From an uncultured Gammaproteobacteria bacterium (lineage in GTDB: Bacteria > Pseudomonadota > Gammaproteobacteria > Pseudomonadales > UBA5518), in NCBI GenBank assembly GCA_903921135.1, contig CAIXOY010000062.1:1-20658 (forward strand): a stretch of 20,658 nucleotides of DNA. Direction: 5' to 3'. Both the position numbers and the translations under genes were made by a program. Below the pieces are notes generated by a model. That model saw nothing but the letters and a program-made list of their open reading frames with translations. It was not told where the DNA came from and made no database searches. Below are positions 8,137 to 15,872 of the stretch, piece by piece (positions within the stretch are counted from its first letter, which is position 1; the number at the start of each line of letters is the position of its first letter).

Positions 8137-9111
8137 GTGAACGTCACGGACGATCGCCCCGAGGCGATCTGCCTGATGGGCCCGACTGCCGCGGGCAAGA
8201 CCGATCTCGCGCTCGCGCTTGCCGATGCGCTGGGCGCGGGCATCATCAGTGTCGATTCGGCCCAGATCTACCGCGGCATGGACGTCGGCACCGCCAAGCC
8301 CTCACCCGAGGTGCTGGCGCGTTATCCGCACGCCCTGATCGACATACGAGATCCTGCAGAGAGCTACTCCGCGGCTGATTTTCGCGATGACGCCATCCGC
8401 AGCATGCGTGAACTGATCGCTGCCGGCCGCCGGCCCCTGCTGGTGGGCGGCACGATGCTCTACTTCCGCGTGCTGGAAGCAGGCATCGCGGATCTTCCTC
8501 CCGCCGACCCCGCCATCCGTGCCGATATCGAGGCCCACGCCGCTGCCGAGGGCTGGCCTGGCGTGCACCGCCTGCTCGCGGACGTCGACCCTGCCTCTGC
8601 CGCGCGCATCCACCCCACCGACCCCCAGCGCCTGCAGCGCGCCCTGGAGGTCTATCGCCTGACGGGCCGTCCCATGAGCGAGCTGCACCGCGAGCAACGG
8701 CCGCCCGCGCCGCTGCCCTGCAAGCTGCGCTGGCTGGCCGTGGCGCCGTCCGAGCGCGCCGTGCTGCACCAGCGCATCGAGCTGCGGTTCCGGCAGATGC
8801 TGGAGCAGGGTTTTCTGGACGAAGTACGCGCCCTGTACGCCCGCGGCGACCTGCACCCCGGGTTGCCCTCCGTGCGATCCGCCGGTTACCGGCAAGCATG
8901 GGAGCATCTGGAGGGTCGATTGCCCTACGAGGAGATGATCGATCGGGCTATCATGGCCACGCGACAGCTCGCCAAGCGTCAGCTCACCTGGTTGCGCTCG
9001 TGGAAGGAACTCGAGTGGCTTCCCGTTGACCAACAAGGGCGCGCAGGCCTCAGGCCGGGGGACGATCTTCTGGAAGAGGCCTTGAAACGGCTCGCCACTG
9101 CCCGCATCTAA
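8137..9111 (+). CDS. miaA: tRNA dimethylallyltransferase MiaA
   Basis: MiaA transfers a dimethylallyl group to N6 of A37 in tRNAs reading codons that start with U. The 324-residue product has the P-loop GPTAAGKT at 15-22, SVDSAQIYRGMDVGTAKP at 38-55, LVGGTMLYFR in the first half and the C-terminal RQLAKRQLTWLR segment, which is the family pattern. It starts with GTG at 8137, three bases after the mutL stop. No other start gives a full P-loop with a sensible lead. Coupling with mutL is likely from the spacing. Confidence 0.96.
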   Translation: MNVTDDRPEAICLMGPTAAGKTDLALALADALGAGIISVDSAQIYRGMDVGTAKPSPEVLARYPHALIDIRDPAESYSAADFRDDAIRSMRELIAAGRRPLLVGGTMLYFRVLEAGIADLPPADPAIRADIEAHAAAEGWPGVHRLLADVDPASAARIHPTDPQRLQRALEVYRLTGRPMSELHREQRPPAPLPCKLRWLAVAPSERAVLHQRIELRFRQMLEQGFLDEVRALYARGDLHPGLPSVRSAGYRQAWEHLEGRLPYEEMIDRAIMATRQLAKRQLTWLRSWKELEWLPVDQQGRAGLRPGDDLLEEALKRLATARI

Positions 9112-9241
9112 AGGCAGACGGAGCGCAGACCGTCCGCAAGCCGGCTTTCCTCCGGGGAATCCGGCCGAAGAAGGCGCCGCCTGCACTGACAGGTGGCTTC
9201 AAATGTTGTCATTGGCCCGTTTTGGGCAAAGGAGTTTCGTC
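9112..9241 (+). promoter_or_regulatory. miaA-hfq intergenic leader with two hairpins
   Basis: This 130-base spacer is the widest gap between miaA and hflX. An imperfect hairpin has arms 9140-9144 and 9161-9165 with further pairing inside. A second small hairpin has arms GCCC 9215-9218 and GGGC 9224-9227 around GTTTT, and it directly touches the hfq ribosome site AAAGGAG at 9228-9234. No T-run follows either, so they are not typical terminators. E. coli hfq has its own promoters and is repressed by Hfq binding its leader. A similar role here is inference. Confidence 0.35.
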
Positions 9242-9499
9242 ATGTCAAAGGGGCAAAGCCTACAAGACCCTTTCCTGAATGCACTGCGCAAGGAGCGGAT
9301 CCCCGTCTCCATCTACCTGGTCAACGGCATCAAGCTGCAGGGCCAGATCGAGTCCTTCGACCAGTTCGTCATCCTGCTCAAGAACACCGTGAGCCAGATG
9401 GTCTACAAGCACGCGGTCTCCACCGTGGTGCCCTCGCGTCCGGTTCGCCTCGGCCCGCCCAACGACGTCGAGGACGACGAGGACGAGGTCATCGACTGA
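9242..9499 (+). CDS. hfq: RNA chaperone Hfq
   Basis: Hfq forms a hexameric Sm-like ring that pairs small RNAs with mRNAs. The 85-residue product contains the Sm1 region (QDPFLNALRKERIPVSIYL), the LQGQIESFDQFVILL strand and the Sm2 hallmark YKHAVSTV. It ends in a short acidic tail (EDDEDEVID) rather than the long flexible tail of E. coli. ATG 9242 is preceded by AAAGGAG with seven bases of spacing. An in-frame ATG at 9203 would add 13 unconserved residues across that ribosome site and is rejected. The hflX start follows the stop after one base. Confidence 0.98.
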   Translation: MSKGQSLQDPFLNALRKERIPVSIYLVNGIKLQGQIESFDQFVILLKNTVSQMVYKHAVSTVVPSRPVRLGPPNDVEDDEDEVID

Positions 9500-9500
9500 G

Positions 9501-10775
9501 GTGTTCTTCGACCGGCCGGGCACGGGTGAGCGCGCGGTACTCGTTCACCTCGAACTCGACGAGAACGAAGACCGCGAGGATCCGCGCGAACTCGAGGAAC
9601 TCGTGCTCTCCGCCGGTGGTGATCCTGTGGCTTTCGTGTTCGGTCACCGGCATCGCCCGGATCCGCGCAGCTTCGTCGGCAGCGGCAAGCTCGAGGAGAT
9701 CGGGCAGGCCGTGCGCGAGCACGAGGCCGCGCTGGTCATCTTCAATCACGCACTGAGCCCTTCGCAGGAGCGCAACCTCGAGCGCAGCCTGCAGTGCCGC
9801 GTGATCGATCGCACGGGGCTCATCCTCGACATCTTCGCGCAGCGTGCCCGCTCCCACGTGGGCAAGCTGCAGGTCGAGCTCGCGCAGTTGCGGCACATGT
9901 CCACGCGGCTCGTGCGCGGCTGGACGCACCTCGAGCGGCAGAAAGGCGGCATCGGCCTGCGTGGACCGGGTGAGACCCAGCTCGAAACCGACCGCCGACT
10001 GCTCCGCGACCGCATCAAGCTGCTGGGCCGACGCCTCGAGAAAGTGCACCTGCAGCGCGAGCAGGGACGCCGTGCACGGCGTCGGGCCGAGGTGCCTGCC
10101 GTCTCGCTGGTCGGTTACACCAACGCAGGCAAGTCCACCCTCTTCAATGCCCTGACCGGGGCGGGTGTCTACGCGGCGGACCAACTCTTCGCCACCCTCG
10201 ACCCGACCATGCGGCGGGTGGACCTTCCCGATTCGCTCTCGATGGTGCTGGCCGATACGGTCGGTTTCGTGCGGCATTTGCCCCACCAGCTGGTCGAGGC
10301 CTTCCGCGCCACGCTGGAGGAAGCCCGCCTCGCGGACCTCCTCCTGCACGTGATAGATGCGAGCGCCGAGGACCGCGACGACACCACCCACGAGGTGGAG
10401 CAGGTGCTCGCCGAGATCGGCGCCGAGGAGGTGCCGCGCCTCGATGTCTTCAACAAGATCGATCTGCTCGAAGCCGCGCCACGTATCGACCGCGACGAAG
10501 CGGGCCGCCCTGTGCGCGTATGGGTGTCGGCGAAGAGCGGCGCAGGGCTGGATCTGCTCCGCGAGGCTGTCGCCGAGCGCATCGGCGGCGAGATGGCGCA
10601 CGAGTGGCTCTCGCTCGCGCCTTCCGAGGGGCGTCTGCGGGCGCTGCTCTACGGTAAGGGCGCGGTCGTCGACGAGCAGGTTGACGATGACGGTGCAATG
10701 AATATCGAGGTGCGCCTGCCGCGGCGCGATCTGGAGCAGTTGCTGCTCGGTCGCCGGCAGGCACCACCACAGTGA
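9501..10775 (+). CDS. hflX: Ribosome-associated GTPase HflX
   Basis: HflX is a GTPase that splits stalled or heat-damaged 70S ribosomes. The 424-residue product aligns along its length with E. coli HflX. The N-terminal HflX domain has HALSPSQERNLER at 83-95 and RTGLILDIFAQRA at 104-116. A Gly-rich hinge GGIGLRGPGETQLETD sits at 149-164. In the G domain are G1 GYTNAGKS at 205-212, switch residues ATLDPT, G3 DTVG at 252-255 and G4 NKID further on. GTG 9501 begins one base after the hfq stop, so co-translation with hfq is likely. The start matches the E. coli N-terminus (MFDR). Confidence 0.97.
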   Translation: MFFDRPGTGERAVLVHLELDENEDREDPRELEELVLSAGGDPVAFVFGHRHRPDPRSFVGSGKLEEIGQAVREHEAALVIFNHALSPSQERNLERSLQCRVIDRTGLILDIFAQRARSHVGKLQVELAQLRHMSTRLVRGWTHLERQKGGIGLRGPGETQLETDRRLLRDRIKLLGRRLEKVHLQREQGRRARRRAEVPAVSLVGYTNAGKSTLFNALTGAGVYAADQLFATLDPTMRRVDLPDSLSMVLADTVGFVRHLPHQLVEAFRATLEEARLADLLLHVIDASAEDRDDTTHEVEQVLAEIGAEEVPRLDVFNKIDLLEAAPRIDRDEAGRPVRVWVSAKSGAGLDLLREAVAERIGGEMAHEWLSLAPSEGRLRALLYGKGAVVDEQVDDDGAMNIEVRLPRRDLEQLLLGRRQAPPQ

Positions 10776-10810
10776 GCGCGTATGGGTCGCGGATGTCCGC
10801 ACTCTGCTGC

Positions 10811-10816
10811 TAGAAT
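10811..10816 (+). promoter_or_regulatory. Possible -10 box for hflK
   Basis: TAGAAT lies in the 82-base hflX-hflK gap, about 42 bases before the hflK ATG. The -35 position shows no good match. It may mark an internal promoter for hflK-hflC-yjeT-hisZ-purA. Weak evidence. Confidence 0.3.
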
Positions 10817-10857
10817 CGCGCGCCCTTCAGAATTTCCATTTTTCCCGGGAGCAGCGT

Positions 10858-12021
10858 ATGGCCTGGAACGAGCCAGGTAACGGCAAGCAGCGAGATCCCT
10901 GGGGGGGCGGTGACGGCCCACCCGATCTCGATGAGGCATTCCGCAAATTCCGCGAGAAGCTCGGCGCCGCCTTCGGTGGCGGCAAGGGCGGATCGTCCGG
11001 GGGCGGAGATGCCGCGCAGGCCGGTGCCGCATTGGGCCTCGTGCTCGCTCTCGTGGGTGCGATCTGGTTCTACCTCGGCGTACACGTGATCGACGAGCAG
11101 GAGCGCGCGGTGGTGCTGCGCTTCGGGAGTTTCAGCGAGATCCTCGACCCGGGCCTCAACTGGAACCCCTGGCTGGTCGATGTCGTTCTCCCCGTCAACG
11201 TGACCCGCGAGCGGCAGTACGAGTCGAGCGGCATGATGCTCACGCAGGACGAGAACATCGTCGAGCTGCCGATCAAGGTCCAGTACAACATCGCCGACGT
11301 GAAGTCCTTCGTACTGAACGTCCAGAACCCCGAAATCAGCCTGGGCCACGCGGCCGACAGCGCGCTTCGTCACGTGGTGGGCTCCAGCAAACTCGAGCAG
11401 GTGCTCTCCGAAGGCCGCGCCCAGATCGCCGACGAGACTCGCGTCAAACTCCAGAGCTATCTCGACACCTACGGCGCCGGCATCGAGATCGTCGCTGTGA
11501 CCATCCAGGAGGCGAAGCCCCCGCGCGAGGTGAAGGCAGCCTTCGATGACGTCATCAAGGCGAAGGAAGACGAGGAGCGCACCAAGAACGAGGCCAGCGC
11601 CTATGCGAACGGCGTTGTCCCCGAGGCACGAGGCCGCGGCCAGCGCGCTCTGGAAGAAGCCGCTGCCTACCGCGCCAAGGTGGTCGCCGAGGCAGAGGGT
11701 GAGGCACAACGCTTCCAGAAACTGCTCACCGAATACAGCAAGGCGCCCGAAGTCACCCGCGAGCGTCTTTACATCGACGCCATGCAGCGCTGGCTGGGTG
11801 GCTCGCAGAAAGTGATGGTGAATGTCGAGGGCGGCAACAACATGCTGTACCTGCCCATCGACCGCATGGTGCGTCCGGATGCGCGCGGTTCAGCGACGGC
11901 CGCGCCCGCCGCCTCGGGAGGCTCCTCGGCCTCCGGCACCGATGCCCAGCAGGTTGCCGATGAAGTGGTGGATCGCCTGCGCCGAGAGGCTGCGGCTGCC
12001 CGTTCGAGGGAGAGACGCTGA
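10858..12021 (+). CDS. hflK: FtsH protease modulator HflK
   Basis: HflK is a membrane-anchored SPFH (band 7) protein that assembles with HflC into a large cage around the FtsH protease. The 387-residue product has a Gly-rich cytoplasmic N-terminus (1-50), one membrane segment at about 57-78, then the SPFH domain beginning with DEQERAVVLRFG at 79-90. A long Ala/Glu-rich coiled coil follows (about 225-300), then a low-complexity Ala/Ser tail. The ATG at 10858 follows CGGGAGCAG. The stop overlaps the hflC start by one base (TGATG), fitting their obligate partnership. Confidence 0.96.
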   Translation: MAWNEPGNGKQRDPWGGGDGPPDLDEAFRKFREKLGAAFGGGKGGSSGGGDAAQAGAALGLVLALVGAIWFYLGVHVIDEQERAVVLRFGSFSEILDPGLNWNPWLVDVVLPVNVTRERQYESSGMMLTQDENIVELPIKVQYNIADVKSFVLNVQNPEISLGHAADSALRHVVGSSKLEQVLSEGRAQIADETRVKLQSYLDTYGAGIEIVAVTIQEAKPPREVKAAFDDVIKAKEDEERTKNEASAYANGVVPEARGRGQRALEEAAAYRAKVVAEAEGEAQRFQKLLTEYSKAPEVTRERLYIDAMQRWLGGSQKVMVNVEGGNNMLYLPIDRMVRPDARGSATAAPAASGGSSASGTDAQQVADEVVDRLRREAAAARSRERR

Positions 12022-12896
12022 TGGACGCCCGACTGTCCCGATACCTGTTCCTCACGCTGGGCATCCTGCTGCTCGTCTTCAACAGCCTCTATGTCATCCG
12101 CGAGACCGAACGTGCGGTGGTGTTGCGCTTCGGACGCCTCATCGAGGCGAATACCTCGCCAGGCCTGCACGTGAAGGTGCCCGGCATCGACGAGGTGCGC
12201 GTCTTCGATGCCCGCGTTCTTACCCTCGACTCGCAGCCAGAGAACTTCTACACCCTCGAGAAGAAGCGTCTCATCGTCGACTCTTACGCCAAGTGGCGCA
12301 TCGAGGACGTCGAGACCTACTACCGCGCCACGGGTGGTGACGAGTCCATCGCGCGCAACCGCCTGGCGGCGCGTACCAACGACGGCCTGCGCAACCAGTT
12401 CGGCAAGCGCCGCCTGAACGAGGTCGTCTCCGGGCAGCGTGAACAGCTCATGTCCGAGCTCACACGCGAACTGAACGACGCGGTCCAGGCTTCGCTCGGC
12501 ATCCGCGTGATCGATGTGCGCGTCAAGAAGATCGACCTCCCCGACGAAGTCAGACAGTCCGTCTACGACAGGATGTCCGCCGAGCGGGAGAAACTCGCCC
12601 GCGAGTACCGCTCGCGCGGCAAGGAAGAGGGCGAGAAGATCCGCGCCGATGCTGACCGGCAGGTGACGATCATCGAGGCTGAGGCCTACCGCGATGCAGA
12701 ACTCATCCGCGGTGAGGGCGATGCGAAAGCCTCGGCCACCTACGCGGATGCGTTCAGCAAGGACCCCGAATTCTATGCCTTTACCCGGAGCCTCCGCGGC
12801 TACGAGGAGGCATTCGGGGGTGGTGGTGATGTTCTGGTGCTCGATCCGAAGAGCGATTTCTTCCGCTACCTCGACCGACGTAGCGGCAACCGCTAG
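12021..12896 (+). CDS. hflC: FtsH protease modulator HflC
   Basis: HflC is the partner of HflK in the SPFH cage that limits FtsH access to membrane substrates. The 291-residue product has an N-terminal membrane segment (about 7-25), the band 7 start RETERAVVLRFGRL, the SPFH core with the typical VDSYAKWRI and RNRLAARTNDGLRNQFGKR stretches, and a charged coiled coil containing SRGKEEGEKIRADADRQ. Length and order match the family. The start codon overlaps the hflK stop, so the two subunits are probably made in step. Confidence 0.97.
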   Translation: MDARLSRYLFLTLGILLLVFNSLYVIRETERAVVLRFGRLIEANTSPGLHVKVPGIDEVRVFDARVLTLDSQPENFYTLEKKRLIVDSYAKWRIEDVETYYRATGGDESIARNRLAARTNDGLRNQFGKRRLNEVVSGQREQLMSELTRELNDAVQASLGIRVIDVRVKKIDLPDEVRQSVYDRMSAEREKLAREYRSRGKEEGEKIRADADRQVTIIEAEAYRDAELIRGEGDAKASATYADAFSKDPEFYAFTRSLRGYEEAFGGGGDVLVLDPKSDFFRYLDRRSGNR

Positions 12897-12905
12897 GTTC
12901 GGGCC

Positions 12906-13091
12906 GTGTGGCACGAGTTCGCGATCGCGATGTGCCTCGTGCTGGTGATCGAAGGCGTATTGCCCTTTCTTGCACCGCGGGCGTGGCGTGGCATGGTGGC
13001 CACGGCGGCCAACATGGACGACCGCGGGCTGCGCCTTGCCGGGCTCTGCAGCATGCTGACGGGAACGGCACTTCTCTATCTGGTGAACTGA
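12906..13091 (+). CDS. yjeT: Small inner-membrane protein, DUF2065 (YjeT)
   Basis: This 61-residue protein has two hydrophobic segments (about residues 5-20 and 43-60) joined by a short polar loop containing PRAWRGMV and DDRGLRLAG. This is the pattern of the DUF2065 family that follows hflC in many gammaproteobacteria. Its function is not known. It starts with GTG at 12906, nine bases after the hflC stop. Location next to hflKC suggests a link to membrane protein quality control, but that is inference only. A 12-base palindrome (13095-13106) follows the stop, without a T-run. Confidence 0.85.
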   Translation: MWHEFAIAMCLVLVIEGVLPFLAPRAWRGMVATAANMDDRGLRLAGLCSMLTGTALLYLVN

Positions 13092-13134
13092 AGCCCCCGG
13101 CCGGGGCCCTGCGAGTGCGAGCGAGGTGATGGCG

Positions 13135-14337
13135 ATGGGCGGCAATGGCACCTCGATGCCCGGCGATGGCCGCTGGCTGCTTCCGGAAGGCATTGAAGAA
13201 CTCCTTCCCGCCGAGGCGCGCACCGTAGAACGCATGCGCCGCGAATTACTCGATCTTTGCGACCGCTGGGGCTACGAGCTGGTCATCCCGCCGCTGGTCG
13301 AGTTCACCGAGTCACTGCTGATCGGGCTCGGCCCCGATCTGGACCTCCAGACGTTCAAGCTCACCGACCAGATCTCTGGCCGCAGCCTTGGCCTCAGGCC
13401 CGATATCACGCCCCAGGTGGCGAGGATGGACGCTCACAGCTTGCGCAGGGAGGGTCCGTCGCGGCTCTGTTACGCAGGCAGCGTGCTCCACACCCGCGCG
13501 CGCTCGCCGCTTGCTTCCCGTTCGCCGATACAGGTGGGCGCCGAACTCTATGGCGATGCGAGCCTTGCCGCCGACATCGAGGTCGTGAGCCTGATGCTCG
13601 AGATGCTCCGCGTTGCCGGGGTGGAGCAGGTTACGCTCGACCTCGGACACGTGGGCATCTTCCGTTCGCTGATGGAGCATCTCGCGCTGCCCGAGGCCCT
13701 GGCGAGCGATCTCTTCGAGGCGCTGCAGCACAAATCCGACCCCGCCATTCGTGCCCTGCTGGCCGGCGCCGGGCTGGCACCCGGCCACAACGCCATGCTT
13801 GCCCGTTTGGCCAGCCTGAACGGCGGGCGCGAAGTACTGGACGAAGCCGCCGCGCTGTTCGCGGACGCGCCGCCCGGCATCACTGCGGCACTGCGTGCGC
13901 TGGCAGAGGTGGCCGATGCCGTGCAGGCGCGCGCCCCCGGCGTGCGGCTCCACTTCGATCTCTGCGAACTGCACGGCTACCACTACCACACCGGCCTTGT
14001 CTTTGCGGCTTATGCCCCGGGCCAGGGTGAGGCGCTCGCCAACGGCGGGCGTTACGATGACATCGGTCAGGTGTTCGGCCGTGCACGGCCGGCCACCGGA
14101 TTCAACACCGATCTGAAGTCGCTGCTGCGACTGGCGCGTGCGCGCCCCAGCCCGCAGAGTGCGGCCGTGTTCGTTCCGCATGCCGTGGCGGCGGGGGCCT
14201 GGGACGAAGTCCAGCGCCTGCGTGCCGCGGGTGAATGCGTGGTGCCGGGTTTGCCCGGCGAGATGCCTCCCTCCCGTTGCGACCGCGAACTGCGGCCCTC
14301 GGCGAGCGGCGGGTGGGAACTGAAGACCCTGGAATAG
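13135..14337 (+). CDS. hisZ: ATP phosphoribosyltransferase regulatory subunit HisZ
   Basis: HisZ resembles the catalytic core of histidyl-tRNA synthetase but does not charge tRNA. It binds the short form of HisG and makes the first step of histidine synthesis sensitive to histidine. The 400-residue product begins DGRWLLPEGIEELLPAEA, has the class II motif 1 region (DLCDRWGYELVIPPLVEFTESL) and the LRPDITPQVARMDA and GAELYGD stretches, and carries NGGRYDDIGQVFGRARPATGF near the C-terminus. It lacks the C-terminal anticodon-binding domain of HisRS. I prefer ATG 13135, eight bases after GAGG. GTG 13126 and ATG 13129 are in frame and possible. A HisZ here implies a short HisG elsewhere in the genome. 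Confidence 0.92.
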   Translation: MGGNGTSMPGDGRWLLPEGIEELLPAEARTVERMRRELLDLCDRWGYELVIPPLVEFTESLLIGLGPDLDLQTFKLTDQISGRSLGLRPDITPQVARMDAHSLRREGPSRLCYAGSVLHTRARSPLASRSPIQVGAELYGDASLAADIEVVSLMLEMLRVAGVEQVTLDLGHVGIFRSLMEHLALPEALASDLFEALQHKSDPAIRALLAGAGLAPGHNAMLARLASLNGGREVLDEAAALFADAPPGITAALRALAEVADAVQARAPGVRLHFDLCELHGYHYHTGLVFAAYAPGQGEALANGGRYDDIGQVFGRARPATGFNTDLKSLLRLARARPSPQSAAVFVPHAVAAGAWDEVQRLRAAGECVVPGLPGEMPPSRCDRELRPSASGGWELKTLE

Positions 14338-14346
14338 GCGATGGTC

Positions 14347-15642
14347 ATGGCGAAGAACGTGGTGGTCCTGGGCACCCAGTGGGGTGACGAAGGCAAGGGC
14401 AAGATCGTCGATCTCCTCACCGAGAACGTCGCGGCCGTGGTCCGCTTCCAGGGCGGCCACAATGCGGGTCACACGCTGGTGATCGGCGGCGAGAAAACCG
14501 TGCTGCACCTCATTCCCTCGGGCGTGCTGCGCGAGGGCGTGCTCTGCCTGATCGGCAACGGGGTGGTGCTCTCCCCCGAGGCGCTGCTGAAGGAAATGGG
14601 CGCGCTGGAATCGCGCGGTGTTCCGGTGCGCGAACGTCTGCGCATCAGCCCGGCCTGTGCGCTGATCCTGCCCTATCACTCGGCGCTGGATCTGGCCCGA
14701 GAGCAGGCCCGCGGCGACCGCAAGATCGGCACCACCGGCCGCGGCATCGGCCCCGCCTACGAAGACAAGGTGGCCCGCCGCGGCCTGCGGCTCGGCGATC
14801 TGCGTGATCCTGCGCGTTTCGAGGCACGCCTGCGCGAGGTCATGGAGTACCACAACTTCGTGCTCACGCAGTACTACCACCAGGAGGCCATCGACGTGGC
14901 CAAAACCCTGGAAGATGCCCTGCGCATGGGCGAGACGCTGAAGCCCATGATGGCCGACATTCCGGCCATGCTTCACCAGTACCGCATGGAAGGCAAACGC
15001 ATCCTGTTCGAGGGCGCGCAGGGCGCATTGCTCGACATCGACCACGGCACCTATCCCTACGTCACATCCTCCAATACCACCACCGGCGGCACCGCCACTG
15101 GTAGCGGTTTCGGGCCGCTCTACCTCGATTACGTGCTCGGCATCACCAAGGCCTATACCACCCGCGTGGGTTCCGGGCCCTTCCCCACTGAGCTTTTTGA
15201 CGAAGTGGGCGCTCGCATCGCGCAGCGTGGCCACGAGTTCGGCTCCACCACGGGCCGTCCGCGGCGCTGCGGCTGGTTCGATGCTGTCTCGCTCCGCGAG
15301 GTGGTGCGCATCAACAGCGTGAGCGGGCTGTGCATCACCAAGCTCGATGTGCTGGATGGCCTCGAGACCATCAATATGTGCATCGGCTACGAAGACAGCT
15401 CGGGCCAGATCGTGGGCACGCCCCGGGACGCTGCAGACTTCGAGAGCCTGATCCCGGTCTACGAGACCGTGAACGGCTGGAGCGAGTCCACCCTCGGGGT
15501 GCAGCACTGGGAACAGCTGCCGCTGAACGCCCGCCGCTACATCGAGCGCATCGCCGAGCTGGTGGGAGTGGGCATCGACATCGTCTCCACCGGCCCCGAC
15601 CGCAACGAGACCATCATCCTCCGGGATCCCTTCTCGGCCTGA
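14347..15642 (+). CDS. purA: Adenylosuccinate synthetase PurA
   Basis: PurA joins IMP and aspartate using GTP to make adenylosuccinate, the first committed step towards AMP. The 431-residue product is one residue shorter than E. coli PurA. It has the P-loop-like GTQWGDEGKGK at 9-19 with Asp14, GGHNAGHTL with His42, the IMP-site stretch around GTTGRGIGPAYEDKVARRGLR (given as key residues of that loop), and YTTRVGSGPFPTEL. ATG 14347 (MAKNVVVLG) matches the family start and has TAGGCG upstream. ATG 14341 would add only two residues. It follows hisZ by nine bases and ends the conserved block. Confidence 0.97.
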   Translation: MAKNVVVLGTQWGDEGKGKIVDLLTENVAAVVRFQGGHNAGHTLVIGGEKTVLHLIPSGVLREGVLCLIGNGVVLSPEALLKEMGALESRGVPVRERLRISPACALILPYHSALDLAREQARGDRKIGTTGRGIGPAYEDKVARRGLRLGDLRDPARFEARLREVMEYHNFVLTQYYHQEAIDVAKTLEDALRMGETLKPMMADIPAMLHQYRMEGKRILFEGAQGALLDIDHGTYPYVTSSNTTTGGTATGSGFGPLYLDYVLGITKAYTTRVGSGPFPTELFDEVGARIAQRGHEFGSTTGRPRRCGWFDAVSLREVVRINSVSGLCITKLDVLDGLETINMCIGYEDSSGQIVGTPRDAADFESLIPVYETVNGWSESTLGVQHWEQLPLNARRYIERIAELVGVGIDIVSTGPDRNETIILRDPFSA

Positions 15643-15750
15643 GCCCACCGCCTCCCCGCGCCAGAGCCCCGGATCCGGATCCGCTGCGGCTTGCGTAGAC
15701 ACCGTTCCCGCAGGGGCGGAGCCCTCGGTTCCATTCGCGGGATTTACCGT

Positions 15751-15756
15751 TATGAT
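15751..15756 (+). promoter_or_regulatory. Possible -10 box for the RRM protein gene
   Basis: TATGAT lies in the 230-base gap after purA (15643-15872). The -35 position (TTCCAT at 15729-15734) is poor. If used, transcription would start near 15763 and leave a leader of about 110 bases before the ATG at 15873. No convincing purA terminator is seen in the first half of the gap. Confidence 0.35.
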
Positions 15757-15819
15757 GGCCCGGCCCCCGGCGCGTCCTCGGCGCAATGCGGGCTTTTAGC
15801 AGGCAACACGACGATTCTG

Positions 15820-15856
15820 GTGTCGGGGTCGTGGTGCCGCTGTCCGATCCCGACAC
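15820..15856 (+). promoter_or_regulatory. Stable leader hairpin before the RRM protein gene
   Basis: The arms 15820-15831 (GTGTCGGGGTCG) and 15845-15856 (CGATCCCGACAC) pair over 12 positions, with one G-U pair in RNA, around a 13-base loop. The hairpin ends 16 bases before the ATG at 15873, so it could affect ribosome loading. No T-run follows, so it is not a standard terminator. A regulatory role is inferred. Confidence 0.55.
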
Positions 15857-15872
15857 CTCGTGAGCGAACCTG

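Noticed and set aside
9203..9241. Upstream in-frame start for hfq
   Set aside because: It would add 13 unconserved residues and cover the strong AAAGGAG ribosome site of the normal start.
9489..10802. 437-codon antisense frame over hflX
   Set aside because: HflX is unmistakable on the plus strand. The antisense product has no family features.
13095..13106. 12-base palindrome after yjeT as a terminator
   Set aside because: The stem is only four pairs with a four-base loop and no T-run follows, and hisZ continues on the same strand.
11769..13235. 488-codon antisense frame over hflK-hflC-yjeT
   Set aside because: It is the complement of well-recognised genes, with low-complexity composition and no motifs.
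13312..15786. 824-codon antisense frame over hisZ and purA
   Set aside because: hisZ and purA are clear on the other strand. Long stop-free antisense frames are expected in high-GC coding DNA.
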